The notes beneath the pieces are model-generated. The model saw nothing but the letters and a program-made list of their open reading frames with translations. It was not told the DNA's origin and did not search any database. DNA of 64,000 nt from CBDAQA01 sp965247815 (GTDB lineage Bacteria > Planctomycetota > Phycisphaerae > Tepidisphaerales > Tepidisphaeraceae), in the NCBI GenBank assembly GCA_965247815.1, contig CBDFHW010000034.1:277667-341666 (forward strand), read 5' to 3'. The translations under genes and the position numbers were made by a program. Numbering within the stretch: position 1 is the first letter of the stretch; the number at the start of each line of letters is the position of its first letter. Shown piece after piece: positions 18,188 through 25,341 of this stretch.

Positions 18188-18961
18188 ATGCGACAGATGC
18201 GGAGCATCTCATTGTGTTTGCTGGCGGTGATCGCCGGGTGCGTGACACCTAAATACGGCGTCGAACGCCAACTCAGTGTCCGCGACGGAACTCACCCCGT
18301 CTGGGCGGTCGCACCGGCGATTAACCTCAGCGGGGAGTCCGCAGTCGACCCGATCCTTCAGGCGGATCTGGTCTTCGAACAACTGCAGGCCGTCAACAAC
18401 TTGACTGTGATCCCCGTCAACCGTGTCGTGCAAGTGTATGCCGCGTTGCACATCGACAAAGTCGAATCCGAAGATCAGGCGGCGGTGGTCTGCCGGCAGC
18501 TCGGTTGCGACGCGCTGCTGGTCCCCACGGTGACGCGTTACGACCCGTACGACCCGCCGAAGGCCGGCATCGCATTACAGCTCTTGAACGCCGTCAAAGC
18601 CGCACCGTCGCAGCAGGTCGATGCCCGAGAACTGGTCCGCGAAGCAGCCCCGAATATCACGCAGACCTTGCCGGTGAATCCGCCTTTCATTCAGGTCGTC
18701 GGGATGTACGACGCGTCGAACGGGTCGGTCCGGGACGCCGTGCTGCTGTACGCCAAAGGCCGTAACGACCCGACCGGGCCGCTGAAAACCAAAGAGTATT
18801 TCGTCAACATGGACCGCTACTGTGGGTTCGTCTACCACACGCTGATTACGCAGATGCTCGAGCGTGTGACGGGCCAGCCGGCGGAGCTGCCGTTGCCCCC
18901 CGAGCCGAAGGGGATGGCCGCGCTCGCCCGCGACCTGGAGTCGGTTTCTCTGTCCAGATAG
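18188..18961 (+). CDS. Lipoprotein with CsgG/TolB-N-like alpha/beta domain
   Basis: A 257-residue lipoprotein; the signal ends in lipobox VIAGC (Cys 18). The mature start (HPVWAVAPAINLSGE), then VFEQLQAVNNLTVIPVNRV, and VCRQLGCDALLVPTVTRYDP follow the strand-helix pattern of the CsgG, LpoB and TolB-N fold, in which a secreted alpha/beta domain scans cofactors or partners. No motif fixes the function. Its place directly after a PD40 propeller lipoprotein suggests the two together cover the domains of TolB. Followed by a small conserved-looking gene at 19037. Confidence 0.7.
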   Translation: MRQMRSISLCLLAVIAGCVTPKYGVERQLSVRDGTHPVWAVAPAINLSGESAVDPILQADLVFEQLQAVNNLTVIPVNRVVQVYAALHIDKVESEDQAAVVCRQLGCDALLVPTVTRYDPYDPPKAGIALQLLNAVKAAPSQQVDARELVREAAPNITQTLPVNPPFIQVVGMYDASNGSVRDAVLLYAKGRNDPTGPLKTKEYFVNMDRYCGFVYHTLITQMLERVTGQPAELPLPPEPKGMAALARDLESVSLSR

Positions 18962-19036
18962 TTCAATTTATTGCGTCATTTACGCGAAATCGGACTCACC
19001 GCACACGCCGGTTATTCCGATCGTAAGGATATGCGA

Positions 19037-19282
19037 ATGGGCAACGATTCGGAGACACCACAGATGCAGGGCATGAAAACATTAAGTTTGATGAAGGGCA
19101 AAGACCATTTCTGCTTCCGGTACGAGACCGGTCAGGAATCCAAAGTGCTCGACGCGCTGATCGACATGGTCAATCGCCGTGACATGTCCTTCGACTGGTT
19201 CGACGCCGCGGTGCTCTCGCACCAGCTCGGTCAGCATTTGGCAAAAGAATTGAAGCCGTATTTGCCGAAGAAAGCTGCGTAG
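19037..19282 (+). CDS. Small uncharacterised protein, 81 residues
   Basis: The start is set at ATG 19037 because AAGGA at 19025-19029 is seven bases away; the alternative ATG at 19031 is too close to it. The protein (TLSLMKGKDHFCFRYETGQE, VLDALIDMVNRRDMSFDWFD, AAVLSHQLGQHLAKEL) is soluble, mixed alpha/beta and without a known domain. Clear codon structure and ribosome binding site support a real gene. Function unknown. Confidence 0.65.
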   Translation: MGNDSETPQMQGMKTLSLMKGKDHFCFRYETGQESKVLDALIDMVNRRDMSFDWFDAAVLSHQLGQHLAKELKPYLPKKAA

Positions 19283-19493
19283 GGTTATTGGTCTAAGAAC
19301 ACACGCGAGTGTTTTCCAACGCCAGTCTCCCGCCGGTCACCGATCCCGTGCAACGGGAACGTCAAGACCGGCTGTGTCGAGCGATCGACCGTGTGACGAG
19401 GATCGTCCACGCGTGGGCCGTCCTGGCGAATCATTCGCCGGCGGCAAATTCTTCTGGATTCCCCGCGCCCGCGACTCTCGCGACCCGGTACCT

Positions 19494-20735
19494 ATGACCA
19501 GTGCCACCGCCACTTTCGAATCTGTTTCCACGCCGACGCTTTCTGCGTCGTCGTCCTCTCCGCCGAAGATCGCCACCGGCGCGAGCGACCGTGCGGTCCC
19601 GGAAAAAAACTTTCCGCCGCTGGTACGCCAGTTCCTCGACTACCTCAAGCTCGAGAAACATTTCAGCGATTACACCGGTAAAAGCTACGGCGCGGACCTG
19701 ATCCAGTTCTCGCAATTCCTCGGCGGCGAGATCGGTCAGTCGCACCAGACGCCGCAGACTCCCGAGCAGGCTTCCGCGTCGATCGACCAGAAGCTGATCC
19801 GGGCCGAGGCGATCACCGTCCGCGAGTTCCTCGCGTACCTGTACGCACAGAATTACACCAAGAGCACGACCGCCCGCAAGCTCGCAACGCTGCGGAGCTT
19901 CTTCAAGTTCCTAAACCGCAGGGGCCTTGTAACGGGCAGCCCGCTGACCGCGATCCGCACGCCCAAGCAGGAAAAACGCCTGCCCAAGTGTCTGGACCTG
20001 GAACAGGTTCAGAAGCTGATGGACGCCCCCGGTGACGGCGACATTCTTTCGGCCCGCGACAAGGCGATGCTCGAAGTGCTCTATTCGAGCGGCATTCGCG
20101 TCAGCGAACTGGTCGAGCTCGACATGGCCGACATCGACCTGCAGGAAGGCGTGCTCCGCGTCAAAGGCAAGGGCCGCAAGGACCGCCTGACGCCCATCGG
20201 CAGCCAAGCAATCGCCGCCGTGCAGCGGTACTTCGAAATGCGGATGGCCGAGCCGAAACTGTCGAGCAAGACGACCGGCCGGGTGTTCCTCAATAAGCAT
20301 GGTGAATCGCTCAGCACCCGAAGCGTCCGCCGCAAACTCGACAAATACCTGGTGTCGGCCGGCCTCGACCCCGGTATCAGCCCGCACACGCTCCGGCACA
20401 GCTTCGCGACGCACCTGCTGAACAACGGCGCCGACCTCCGCAGCGTGCAGGAATTGCTCGGTCACCAGAGCCTGAGCACGACCCAGGTCTACACGCACCT
20501 GACGACGAGCCGGATGAAACAGGTCTACGACCAGGCCCACCCGCGGGCCGACGTGTCGACCGCTTCGTCATCGGGCCTGACGGCTCCTGATGCCGCCACG
20601 GCGCGGGCCGTCACCAGCCCGGCCGCGACGGCAGGTTCGACGCTCGAAGCCGGCGGGCATCACCCGATCCCGCACCCAGCCAACGCGCAGTCGAACGCAA
20701 CCGCGCGACCTTTTTTCCCGGCCAAAGCCGGCTGA
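19494..20735 (+). CDS. xerC: Tyrosine recombinase of the XerC/XerD family
   Basis: Xer recombinases resolve chromosome dimers at dif. The start at ATG 19494 is preferred over the open frame from 19374. After a Ser/Pro-rich leader, an N-terminal SAM-like core-binding domain (FLDYLKLEKHFSDYTGKSYG...TTARKLATLRSFFKFLNRRG) is followed by the catalytic domain with Arg in LYSSGIRVSELVEL, Lys in VKGKGRKDRLTP, HTLRHSFATHLL, LLGHQSLSTTQVYTHL and the nucleophile Tyr in that last motif. A 65-residue Ala/Pro-rich tail follows the domain, which is unusual for XerC. Chromosomal context without a partner integrase cargo argues for the housekeeping role; XerD is also possible. Confidence 0.88.
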   Translation: MTSATATFESVSTPTLSASSSSPPKIATGASDRAVPEKNFPPLVRQFLDYLKLEKHFSDYTGKSYGADLIQFSQFLGGEIGQSHQTPQTPEQASASIDQKLIRAEAITVREFLAYLYAQNYTKSTTARKLATLRSFFKFLNRRGLVTGSPLTAIRTPKQEKRLPKCLDLEQVQKLMDAPGDGDILSARDKAMLEVLYSSGIRVSELVELDMADIDLQEGVLRVKGKGRKDRLTPIGSQAIAAVQRYFEMRMAEPKLSSKTTGRVFLNKHGESLSTRSVRRKLDKYLVSAGLDPGISPHTLRHSFATHLLNNGADLRSVQELLGHQSLSTTQVYTHLTTSRMKQVYDQAHPRADVSTASSSGLTAPDAATARAVTSPAATAGSTLEAGGHHPIPHPANAQSNATARPFFPAKAG

Positions 20736-20752
20736 ATCTGAAATCAGATGTT

Positions 20753-20796
20753 AAAGCAAGACGGGCACGGCGATCTCGCCGTGCCCGTCTTGCTTT
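20753..20796. terminator. Bidirectional terminator between xerC and DUF4870 gene
   Basis: A perfect 21-bp palindrome: AAAGCAAGACGGGCACGGCG at the left and its reverse complement at the right, with only a few loop bases. It sits 18 bases after the xerC stop and 19 bases before the convergent gene end. The GC-rich stem flanked by A and T runs fits an intrinsic terminator usable from both sides. Confidence 0.85.
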
Positions 20797-20814
20797 GAAC
20801 AAAGACTGTCGAAA

Positions 20815-21270
20815 TTACTTGATCAATCGAACGGCGAACGGATACCGGTAATAAACGCCCGAGTTGGCTTTGACGGCCGCGATGATCGAGAAAATAATCC
20901 CCGCCAGTCCGAGCCCGATCAGCAGGATCAGCCCCACGCCGATGCAGATCGTCGGAGAGACGATCAACGCCGCGAGCAGAATCGTGATGTGAAAATTGAC
21001 CGCTTCTTTTCCCTGGTCGTCTACGAACGGCATCTCATTTTTCTTGATCAGCCAAATGACCAGCGGTCCCAGGATCGACGGGATGCCCACGAATTGGACC
21101 AGTGCCGATAGATGACAGAGCATGCCCCACATCTTTGCGTTGCTGTCGGTGATAATTTCCGTCGGCGCGGGCGGGGGCGCGAACATGCCCTGCTTCGGCG
21201 AGACCCCGTAATTCAACGGTTCGGCCGGGGAGGTCTGATCAATCGGCGGCATGGGATTTTCTTCAGTCAT
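20815..21270 (-). CDS. DUF4870 membrane protein
   Basis: 151 residues. After a Pro-rich cytoplasmic head, the DUF4870 pattern is clear: KMWGMLCHLSALVQFVGIP, LVIWLIKKNEMPFVDDQGKE, AVNFHITILLAAL, then GLGLAGIIFSIIAAVKAN and YYRYPFAVRLIK. The three to four helices match this widespread small integral membrane family, function unknown. ATG at 21270 has a purine-rich GGGAA stretch ahead. Convergent with xerC. Confidence 0.9.
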   Translation of the reverse strand: MTEENPMPPIDQTSPAEPLNYGVSPKQGMFAPPPAPTEIITDSNAKMWGMLCHLSALVQFVGIPSILGPLVIWLIKKNEMPFVDDQGKEAVNFHITILLAALIVSPTICIGVGLILLIGLGLAGIIFSIIAAVKANSGVYYRYPFAVRLIK

Positions 21271-21354
21271 CGCAATTCCCTTTCCTGGAAGAAATGAAAA
21301 CGTCCCGGCATCGGGCTTGTCACCCGATCACTATGCCGTAGCACGGCCGGACAT

Positions 21355-21951
21355 TCAACGGGAAACCGCAGGTTGTTGCTTGAATCCGCGAAGCCACGCC
21401 CGCCGCCACTCGGGCATCTGTTCGAACGTCAGCGTCGCCCACAGGCCGCGCTTTTTCTTTCGCGCCTCGGCCTCGGCCGGGTTGATCATCCCGCTCATGA
21501 CGTCCGCCTGCCGGCGGTCCGCGAACGCCATCCCGGCTTTGACTAACTCGCCATTGAGACAACTGCCGTCGATATACGCGTACGCTTCGAGTCGCCCCAG
21601 CGAGTTTCGAGTCTCGGGTGATTTCAGCAGCAGGGTGACTTCCGCGTTGGTCGTTCGCGCGGTGAGAAACGTCTTTGCCGCCGTGGAACTGTCGTCCGTG
21701 ACAATCCCGGCCAGCTTCACGGTTTGAACCGACCCATTCGGTGCGACGATTCGCAGTGTGTCACCGCCGGCGACGGATTGGACGCGAAAGCGATGATGAT
21801 CAAAAACGCGCCAGTCATCGAACGGCCCCGCGAGATGCGCCGTCACAACCGACGCAGCGAACAACGTGAATAGTAAAGTGACGACCAAACGTCGGAGACG
21901 TCGCCGACGTAGGTACGCTTCGCTCGCGAGATGTCGAACTATTTCCTGCAA
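21355..21951 (-). CDS. Membrane-anchored staphylococcal-nuclease-like (SNase) protein
   Basis: An N-terminal basic stretch and one hydrophobic anchor (RLVVTLLFTLFAASVVTAHL) precede an SNase fold: VQSVAGGDTLRIVAP with VKLAGIVTDD, then GRLEAYAYIDGSCLNGELVKAGMAF and AEAEARKKKRGLWA. Classical SNase has DGDTxxV and an Arg-Glu pair; GGDT replaces DGDT and the Glu after the LAGI strand is not seen, so calcium-dependent activity is doubtful. The frame opens at a TTG (21951) with no strong ribosome binding site, so the true start is uncertain. It borders the left REP palindrome. Confidence 0.75.
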   Translation of the reverse strand: MQEIVRHLASEAYLRRRRLRRLVVTLLFTLFAASVVTAHLAGPFDDWRVFDHHRFRVQSVAGGDTLRIVAPNGSVQTVKLAGIVTDDSSTAAKTFLTARTTNAEVTLLLKSPETRNSLGRLEAYAYIDGSCLNGELVKAGMAFADRRQADVMSGMINPAEAEARKKKRGLWATLTFEQMPEWRRAWLRGFKQQPAVSR

Positions 21952-21971
21952 GGACGCGAGTATGCACCCTA

Positions 21972-22054
21972 ATAGCCCGGCCCGGAAGGGCGGGGATCGA
22001 TTTCGCGATACGCGCTTTTCATCGATCGATCCCCGCCCTCCCGGGCTGGGCTAT
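21972..22054. repeat. REP-like long palindrome, left copy
   Basis: Imperfect 30-bp arms: ATAGCCCGGCCCGGAAGGGC at the left and the reverse complement of ATAGCCCAGCCCGGGAGGGC at the right, each continuing GGGGATCGAT, with a GC-rich middle. 28 of 30 arm positions match. It is closely related to the palindrome at 23823-23911. Before the IS3 insertion it lay immediately after the stop codon of the RAYT gene. Confidence 0.85.
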
Positions 22055-22117
22055 CAAAAGATGTCGTCGGGGATCGTGGGTTGGGCTTCCCCACCAAGCG
22101 CGGGCGCTGCGGAGGGG

Positions 22118-22978
22118 TTAATTCAGGCTCGCCTCGAACATCTCGGGGCTGACATAGCCTAACGAACTGTGCAGACGTCTGCGATTATAAAACACCTCGA
22201 TGTACTCAAAGATCGACGCCCGGGCCTGGTCATGTGTGGCGAACTTCTGGTGATGCACCAACTCGGTCTTGAGCGTGGACCAGAAGCTTTCCATTACGGC
22301 GTTGTCCCAGCAGTCTCCCTTGCCGCTCATGCTCTGGTTCATTTCATGCGATTCCAGCAGCTGCTGGTAATTATCACTCGCGTATTGAACGCCGCGGTCG
22401 CTGTGGTGCAGCAGGCCTTTCTCGGGGCTTCTTCGCGCGATCGCCATCTGCAGCGCATCACTCACCAGATCGGTTTGCATGTGATCCGCCATCGACCAGC
22501 CGACGATCATCCGGCTGCACAAATCAATCACCCCCGCCAGGTACATCCATCCCTGGTCGGTCGGAATGTAAGTGATGTCCACCGCCCATTTCTGGTTCGG
22601 GAGTTCGGCGGCGAACTGCCGGTCCAGCACGTTGCCGGCCACCGGGTTGGGGTGGTCGCTGTCGGTGGTGGTCGGCACGAATTTTTTCTTTTGTTTCGCC
22701 CGGATTCCGGCCGCTTTCATCACTTTTGCCACCGTGTTTTCACACACGCTTTCGCCCCGGGCCACCAGGGCTTTATAGATCCGCGGGCTGCCGTAGACGC
22801 CGCGCCCTTCCACGGCGGCGGTTCTGACCTTGGCCGTCAGTTCCTCCCGGCGTTTGTACCGCTCGCTCGCAGGCCGGTTGATCCAGTCGTAGTAACCCGA
22901 GCGGCTGACATCCAGCACCTGGCACGAAACCTCAACCGGAAAGTCACGGAGGTGTTCTTCGATGAAGGCAAACTTCAC
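22118..22978 (-). CDS. IS3 transposase OrfB (DDE integrase core)
   Basis: Carries the retroviral-type integrase core: HTH_21-like YGSPRIYKALVARG, then KWAVDITYIPTDQGW (Asp), LLHHSDRGVQYASD (Asp) and DNAVMESFWSTLKTELVH (Glu), closing with YNRRRLHSSLGYVSPE. An independent start, GTG 22978, overlaps the orfA stop as GTGA. The full OrfAB transposase is expected from a -1 frameshift on the A7 run at 23008-23014 (minus strand). All catalytic residues are present and the frame is intact. Confidence 0.93.
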   Translation of the reverse strand: MKFAFIEEHLRDFPVEVSCQVLDVSRSGYYDWINRPASERYKRREELTAKVRTAAVEGRGVYGSPRIYKALVARGESVCENTVAKVMKAAGIRAKQKKKFVPTTTDSDHPNPVAGNVLDRQFAAELPNQKWAVDITYIPTDQGWMYLAGVIDLCSRMIVGWSMADHMQTDLVSDALQMAIARRSPEKGLLHHSDRGVQYASDNYQQLLESHEMNQSMSGKGDCWDNAVMESFWSTLKTELVHHQKFATHDQARASIFEYIEVFYNRRRLHSSLGYVSPEMFEASLN

Positions 22979-23256
22979 AGCTGCTCCTTTGCGAAGAACT
23001 GAGCTGCTTTTTTTAAAATCTCGCGCTCCATCAAAAGCCGGGCGTTCTCCTTGCGCAGCCGCCGCAGCTCTGCCGCCATCGCTCCGTCGCCAGTCGGCGC
23101 CAAGCCGGCCTCGGCTCCAAACTTGCCGACCCACCCCCGAACGCTGTTGGGATCGACGCCCAGGCTCTTGGCCGCGTCAACCACTGAATACCCCTGTTGA
23201 TTGACCAGCTTGACTGCTGAAATCTTGAACTCCCGCGTGTACTTTCTTCGTGCCAT
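22975..23256 (-). CDS. IS3 OrfA (helix-turn-helix DNA-binding protein)
   Basis: 93 residues starting at ATG 23256, with AAGGAG in front. REFKISAVKLVNQQGYSVVD and AAKSLGVDPNSVRGWVGKFG form the HTH_Tnp_1 domain that binds the inverted repeats; a leucine-zipper-like stretch (AELRRLRKENARLLMEREIL) follows. The A AAA AAA G slippery sequence near its end gives the -1 shift into orfB. Confidence 0.92.
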   Translation of the reverse strand: MARRKYTREFKISAVKLVNQQGYSVVDAAKSLGVDPNSVRGWVGKFGAEAGLAPTGDGAMAAELRRLRKENARLLMEREILKKAAQFFAKEQL

Positions 23257-23304
23257 GGACACTCCTTCAGACAGATTCTACTCTGCCCTCTGCCGCGCCC
23301 GTGC

Positions 23305-23802
23305 TTAGTGGGGAAGCCCAGGTAGCACATCGCCTTCTTTCCAAAACGCGCCTCTTTGTTTCGGAAGATAGCTGTCTACGAGATAGTCAAAGTGGGCCTT
23401 GTTTTGGACGTGTTTGCGACTGCCGTCGGCTACGAACCAACGCTTGCCTTGTACGCCACTCGCGCGGCCGAGAAAGAGACTCAGCAGATTCTTTAATTTG
23501 TCCCGCACGGCCTGCCAATTCATGAAGCCTGATTGGCTGATCAGAAAATGGCCATGCGTCGGGTCGGTGCCCACGGCGTGCAGCCTCCACTGTCGATGTG
23601 CGCAGATGTCGTACGCTCCGGTAATCAGCACTCTCTGCGACACGACCGAGAACGAAACCGGATCATCGCCGGCCTGCCCGTTATACATTCTCGCCACTTC
23701 TTCACTCGGCGGCTGAATCCCCTGACCTTTTCGAACGAATCCTCGCGGCTTATCAGGTCCCCAGGTTCGGTAGGCGTGCAGCGTGATGAGATACACAGCC
23801 AT
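23305..23802 (-). CDS. REP-associated tyrosine transposase (RAYT, IS200/Y1-like), C-terminus altered by IS3
   Basis: A 165-residue single-domain HUH-type protein. The histidine pair lies in GTDPTHGHFLISQSGF (HxH, about residue 84) and the candidate catalytic tyrosine in HFDYLVDSYLPKQRGAFW near the C-terminus. These features, the solitary gene and flanking palindromes match the RAYT/TnpA-REP group, which nick and rejoin single-stranded REP hairpins. The IS3 element entered the last codons: the present frame ends GLPH inside the IS, while the pre-insertion frame would end with about seven other residues. The catalytic part is untouched. The family call is from motif and layout, not from a database. 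Confidence 0.8.
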   Translation of the reverse strand: MAVYLITLHAYRTWGPDKPRGFVRKGQGIQPPSEEVARMYNGQAGDDPVSFSVVSQRVLITGAYDICAHRQWRLHAVGTDPTHGHFLISQSGFMNWQAVRDKLKNLLSLFLGRASGVQGKRWFVADGSRKHVQNKAHFDYLVDSYLPKQRGAFWKEGDVLPGLPH

Positions 23803-23822
23803 CGCAAGCTCTCGTTGCGCTC

Positions 23823-23911
23823 TTAATAGCCCAGCCCGGAAGGGCCGGGATCGATTTCACGAGTTGCGCGTTTCTCTGTTCGTTCCCCGCCCTTCCGGGC
23901 TGGGCTATTAA
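23823..23911. repeat. REP-like long palindrome, right copy
   Basis: Left arm TTAATAGCCCAGCCCGGAAG (continuing GGCCGGGATCG) pairs with the right arm ending GGGCTGGGCTATTAA. It shares its outer stem (AATAGCCC-GCCCGGAAGGGC) with the copy at 21972-22054. It lies 20 bases upstream of the RAYT start and 8 bases before the convergently oriented end of lysC, so it may also serve as the lysC terminator. Confidence 0.85.
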
Positions 23912-23919
23912 ACTTCTGA

Positions 23920-25158
23920 TCACCCCGCGGCCAGCTTGAACGCGTCGTGAACTAGCTGCAGCGCGCGCGGCCCGTCTTCTTTGTTTATGATGCAGCTGAT
24001 ACGGATCTCGCTGGTCGAAATGTTCTGAATATTGATCTTCGCGTCGGCCAGCGTTCGAAACATTAGCTGCGCGACGCCGGTGTGCACCCGCATCCCGACG
24101 CCGACCACGCTGATTTTGGACAGATCGCTCTGATACAGCGGGGCGGTCCGAGCGCCCAGGTCTTTACACAGTTTGTCGACCACCGGGCGGATGTCCTGCA
24201 GGTCTCCGTGCTCGACGGTGAAGCTGATGTTGGCCGTGTTGTCGTCCATCACGTTTTGAATGATGTCGTCGACGACGATGTTCGCGGTCGCGATCTCGCC
24301 GAAGATCATCGCCGCCACACCCGGCCGGTCGGGGACGGCCTTGATCGTCACGCGGGTCAGGTCTTTTTTTAACGCGGCCCCGGATACGACAATGTGTTCC
24401 ATGTTCGCTGTCTCCGCCACGATCCACGTCCCCTGGTTTTCGTTCTGACTGTTTCGGACGTGAATCCGCACGTTGTACTTTTTGGCAAACTCGACCGCCC
24501 GGGTCTGCAGCACCGAAGCGCCCAGCCCGGCCAGTTCGAGCATCTCGTCGTAGCTGATTCGCTCTATTTTCCGAGCGTTTTTCACGATCCGCGGGTCGGC
24601 GGTGTAGATGCCGTCGACGTCGGTGAAATTCTCACACTCGTCGGCTTCGAGGACCGCGCCGACGGCGACCAGCGTCGCGTTGCTGCCGCCGCGTCCCAGC
24701 GTGGTGAAATCCCCCTCGGGGGTGATCCCCTGGAACCCGGCCACGATGACGATCTTGCCCGCGTTTAATTGTTCGAAAATCCGCTGCTTGTTGATTGATT
24801 GGATGCGGGCCTTGCTGAACGCATTGTCGGTGATCAGTCCGATCTGCCCGCCGGTGAAGCTGATCGCTTCCTGTCCCTGGGCATGCATCGCCATCGCCAT
24901 CAGCGCGATCGTCACCTGTTCCCCGGTGGCCAGCAGCTGGTCCATCTCCCGCTTGGGCGGGGCGACCGATTTCCCGTCGTGCCGGCAGACCTTGTCAGCC
25001 ATCTCGATCAGGTCGTCGGTCGTATCACCCATCGCGCTGACAACGACCACGACCTGGTTCCCGCGCTGCTTCGTGGCGATCGCCCGGGCGGCCGCACGAT
25101 GAATTTTCTCCGCGTCGGCGACGCTGCTGCCGCCGAATTTTTGAACGATCAATGCCAT
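23920..25158 (-). CDS. lysC: Aspartate kinase with two ACT domains
   Basis: Phosphorylates aspartate, first step to lysine, threonine and methionine. The 412-residue protein has the amino-acid kinase fold with VQKFGGSSVADAEKI at the N-terminus, FTGGQIGLITD, GRGGSNATLVAVG and ENFTDVDGIYTADPRIV, and two ACT domains (RVTIKAVPDRPGVAAMIFGE and SVVGVGMRVHTGVAQLM) that bind feedback inhibitors. The length equals the monofunctional Gram-positive-type enzymes. One oddity: the usual GGSDTTA-type motif reads GGSNAT, replacing a highly conserved Asp by Asn. Confidence 0.95.
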   Translation of the reverse strand: MALIVQKFGGSSVADAEKIHRAAARAIATKQRGNQVVVVVSAMGDTTDDLIEMADKVCRHDGKSVAPPKREMDQLLATGEQVTIALMAMAMHAQGQEAISFTGGQIGLITDNAFSKARIQSINKQRIFEQLNAGKIVIVAGFQGITPEGDFTTLGRGGSNATLVAVGAVLEADECENFTDVDGIYTADPRIVKNARKIERISYDEMLELAGLGASVLQTRAVEFAKKYNVRIHVRNSQNENQGTWIVAETANMEHIVVSGAALKKDLTRVTIKAVPDRPGVAAMIFGEIATANIVVDDIIQNVMDDNTANISFTVEHGDLQDIRPVVDKLCKDLGARTAPLYQSDLSKISVVGVGMRVHTGVAQLMFRTLADAKINIQNISTSEIRISCIINKEDGPRALQLVHDAFKLAAG

Positions 25159-25341
25159 GTCGAATCCAGAATCGCGATACCGTCCGCCTCAGGGAAGGCG
25201 GGATTATAGAGAACCACCGGGGGTGGTAAAGCGATCCGCACCCGGTTGCCCGCCGGTCGCGGCTCGGCCCGCCCGTGATTTGCACCAACCACCTGCCCCG
25301 GGCCGTGTCTGTCCAGTGCCGTCGGATCAACGAAAGTGGCA

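Larger units (their letters stand above)
22082..23320 (-). mobile_element. IS3-family insertion sequence, 1239 bp, inserted into a RAYT gene
   Basis: The ends are 35-bp imperfect inverted repeats (31 of 35 match) beginning TGGGCTTCCCCAC at 22082 and, on the other strand, at 23320. A 3-bp direct repeat GGT (22079-22081 and 23321-23323) fits the IS3 target duplication. Inside are orfA and orfB on the minus strand in the usual -1 arrangement. Deleting the element and one GGT restores a longer RAYT reading frame ending DVLPTIPDDIF. Confidence 0.93.

Noticed and set aside
20753..20796. Perfect palindrome as a dif-like Xer site
   Set aside because: Its position between convergent genes and flanking A/T runs fit a terminator; dif sites have a different 28-bp layout.
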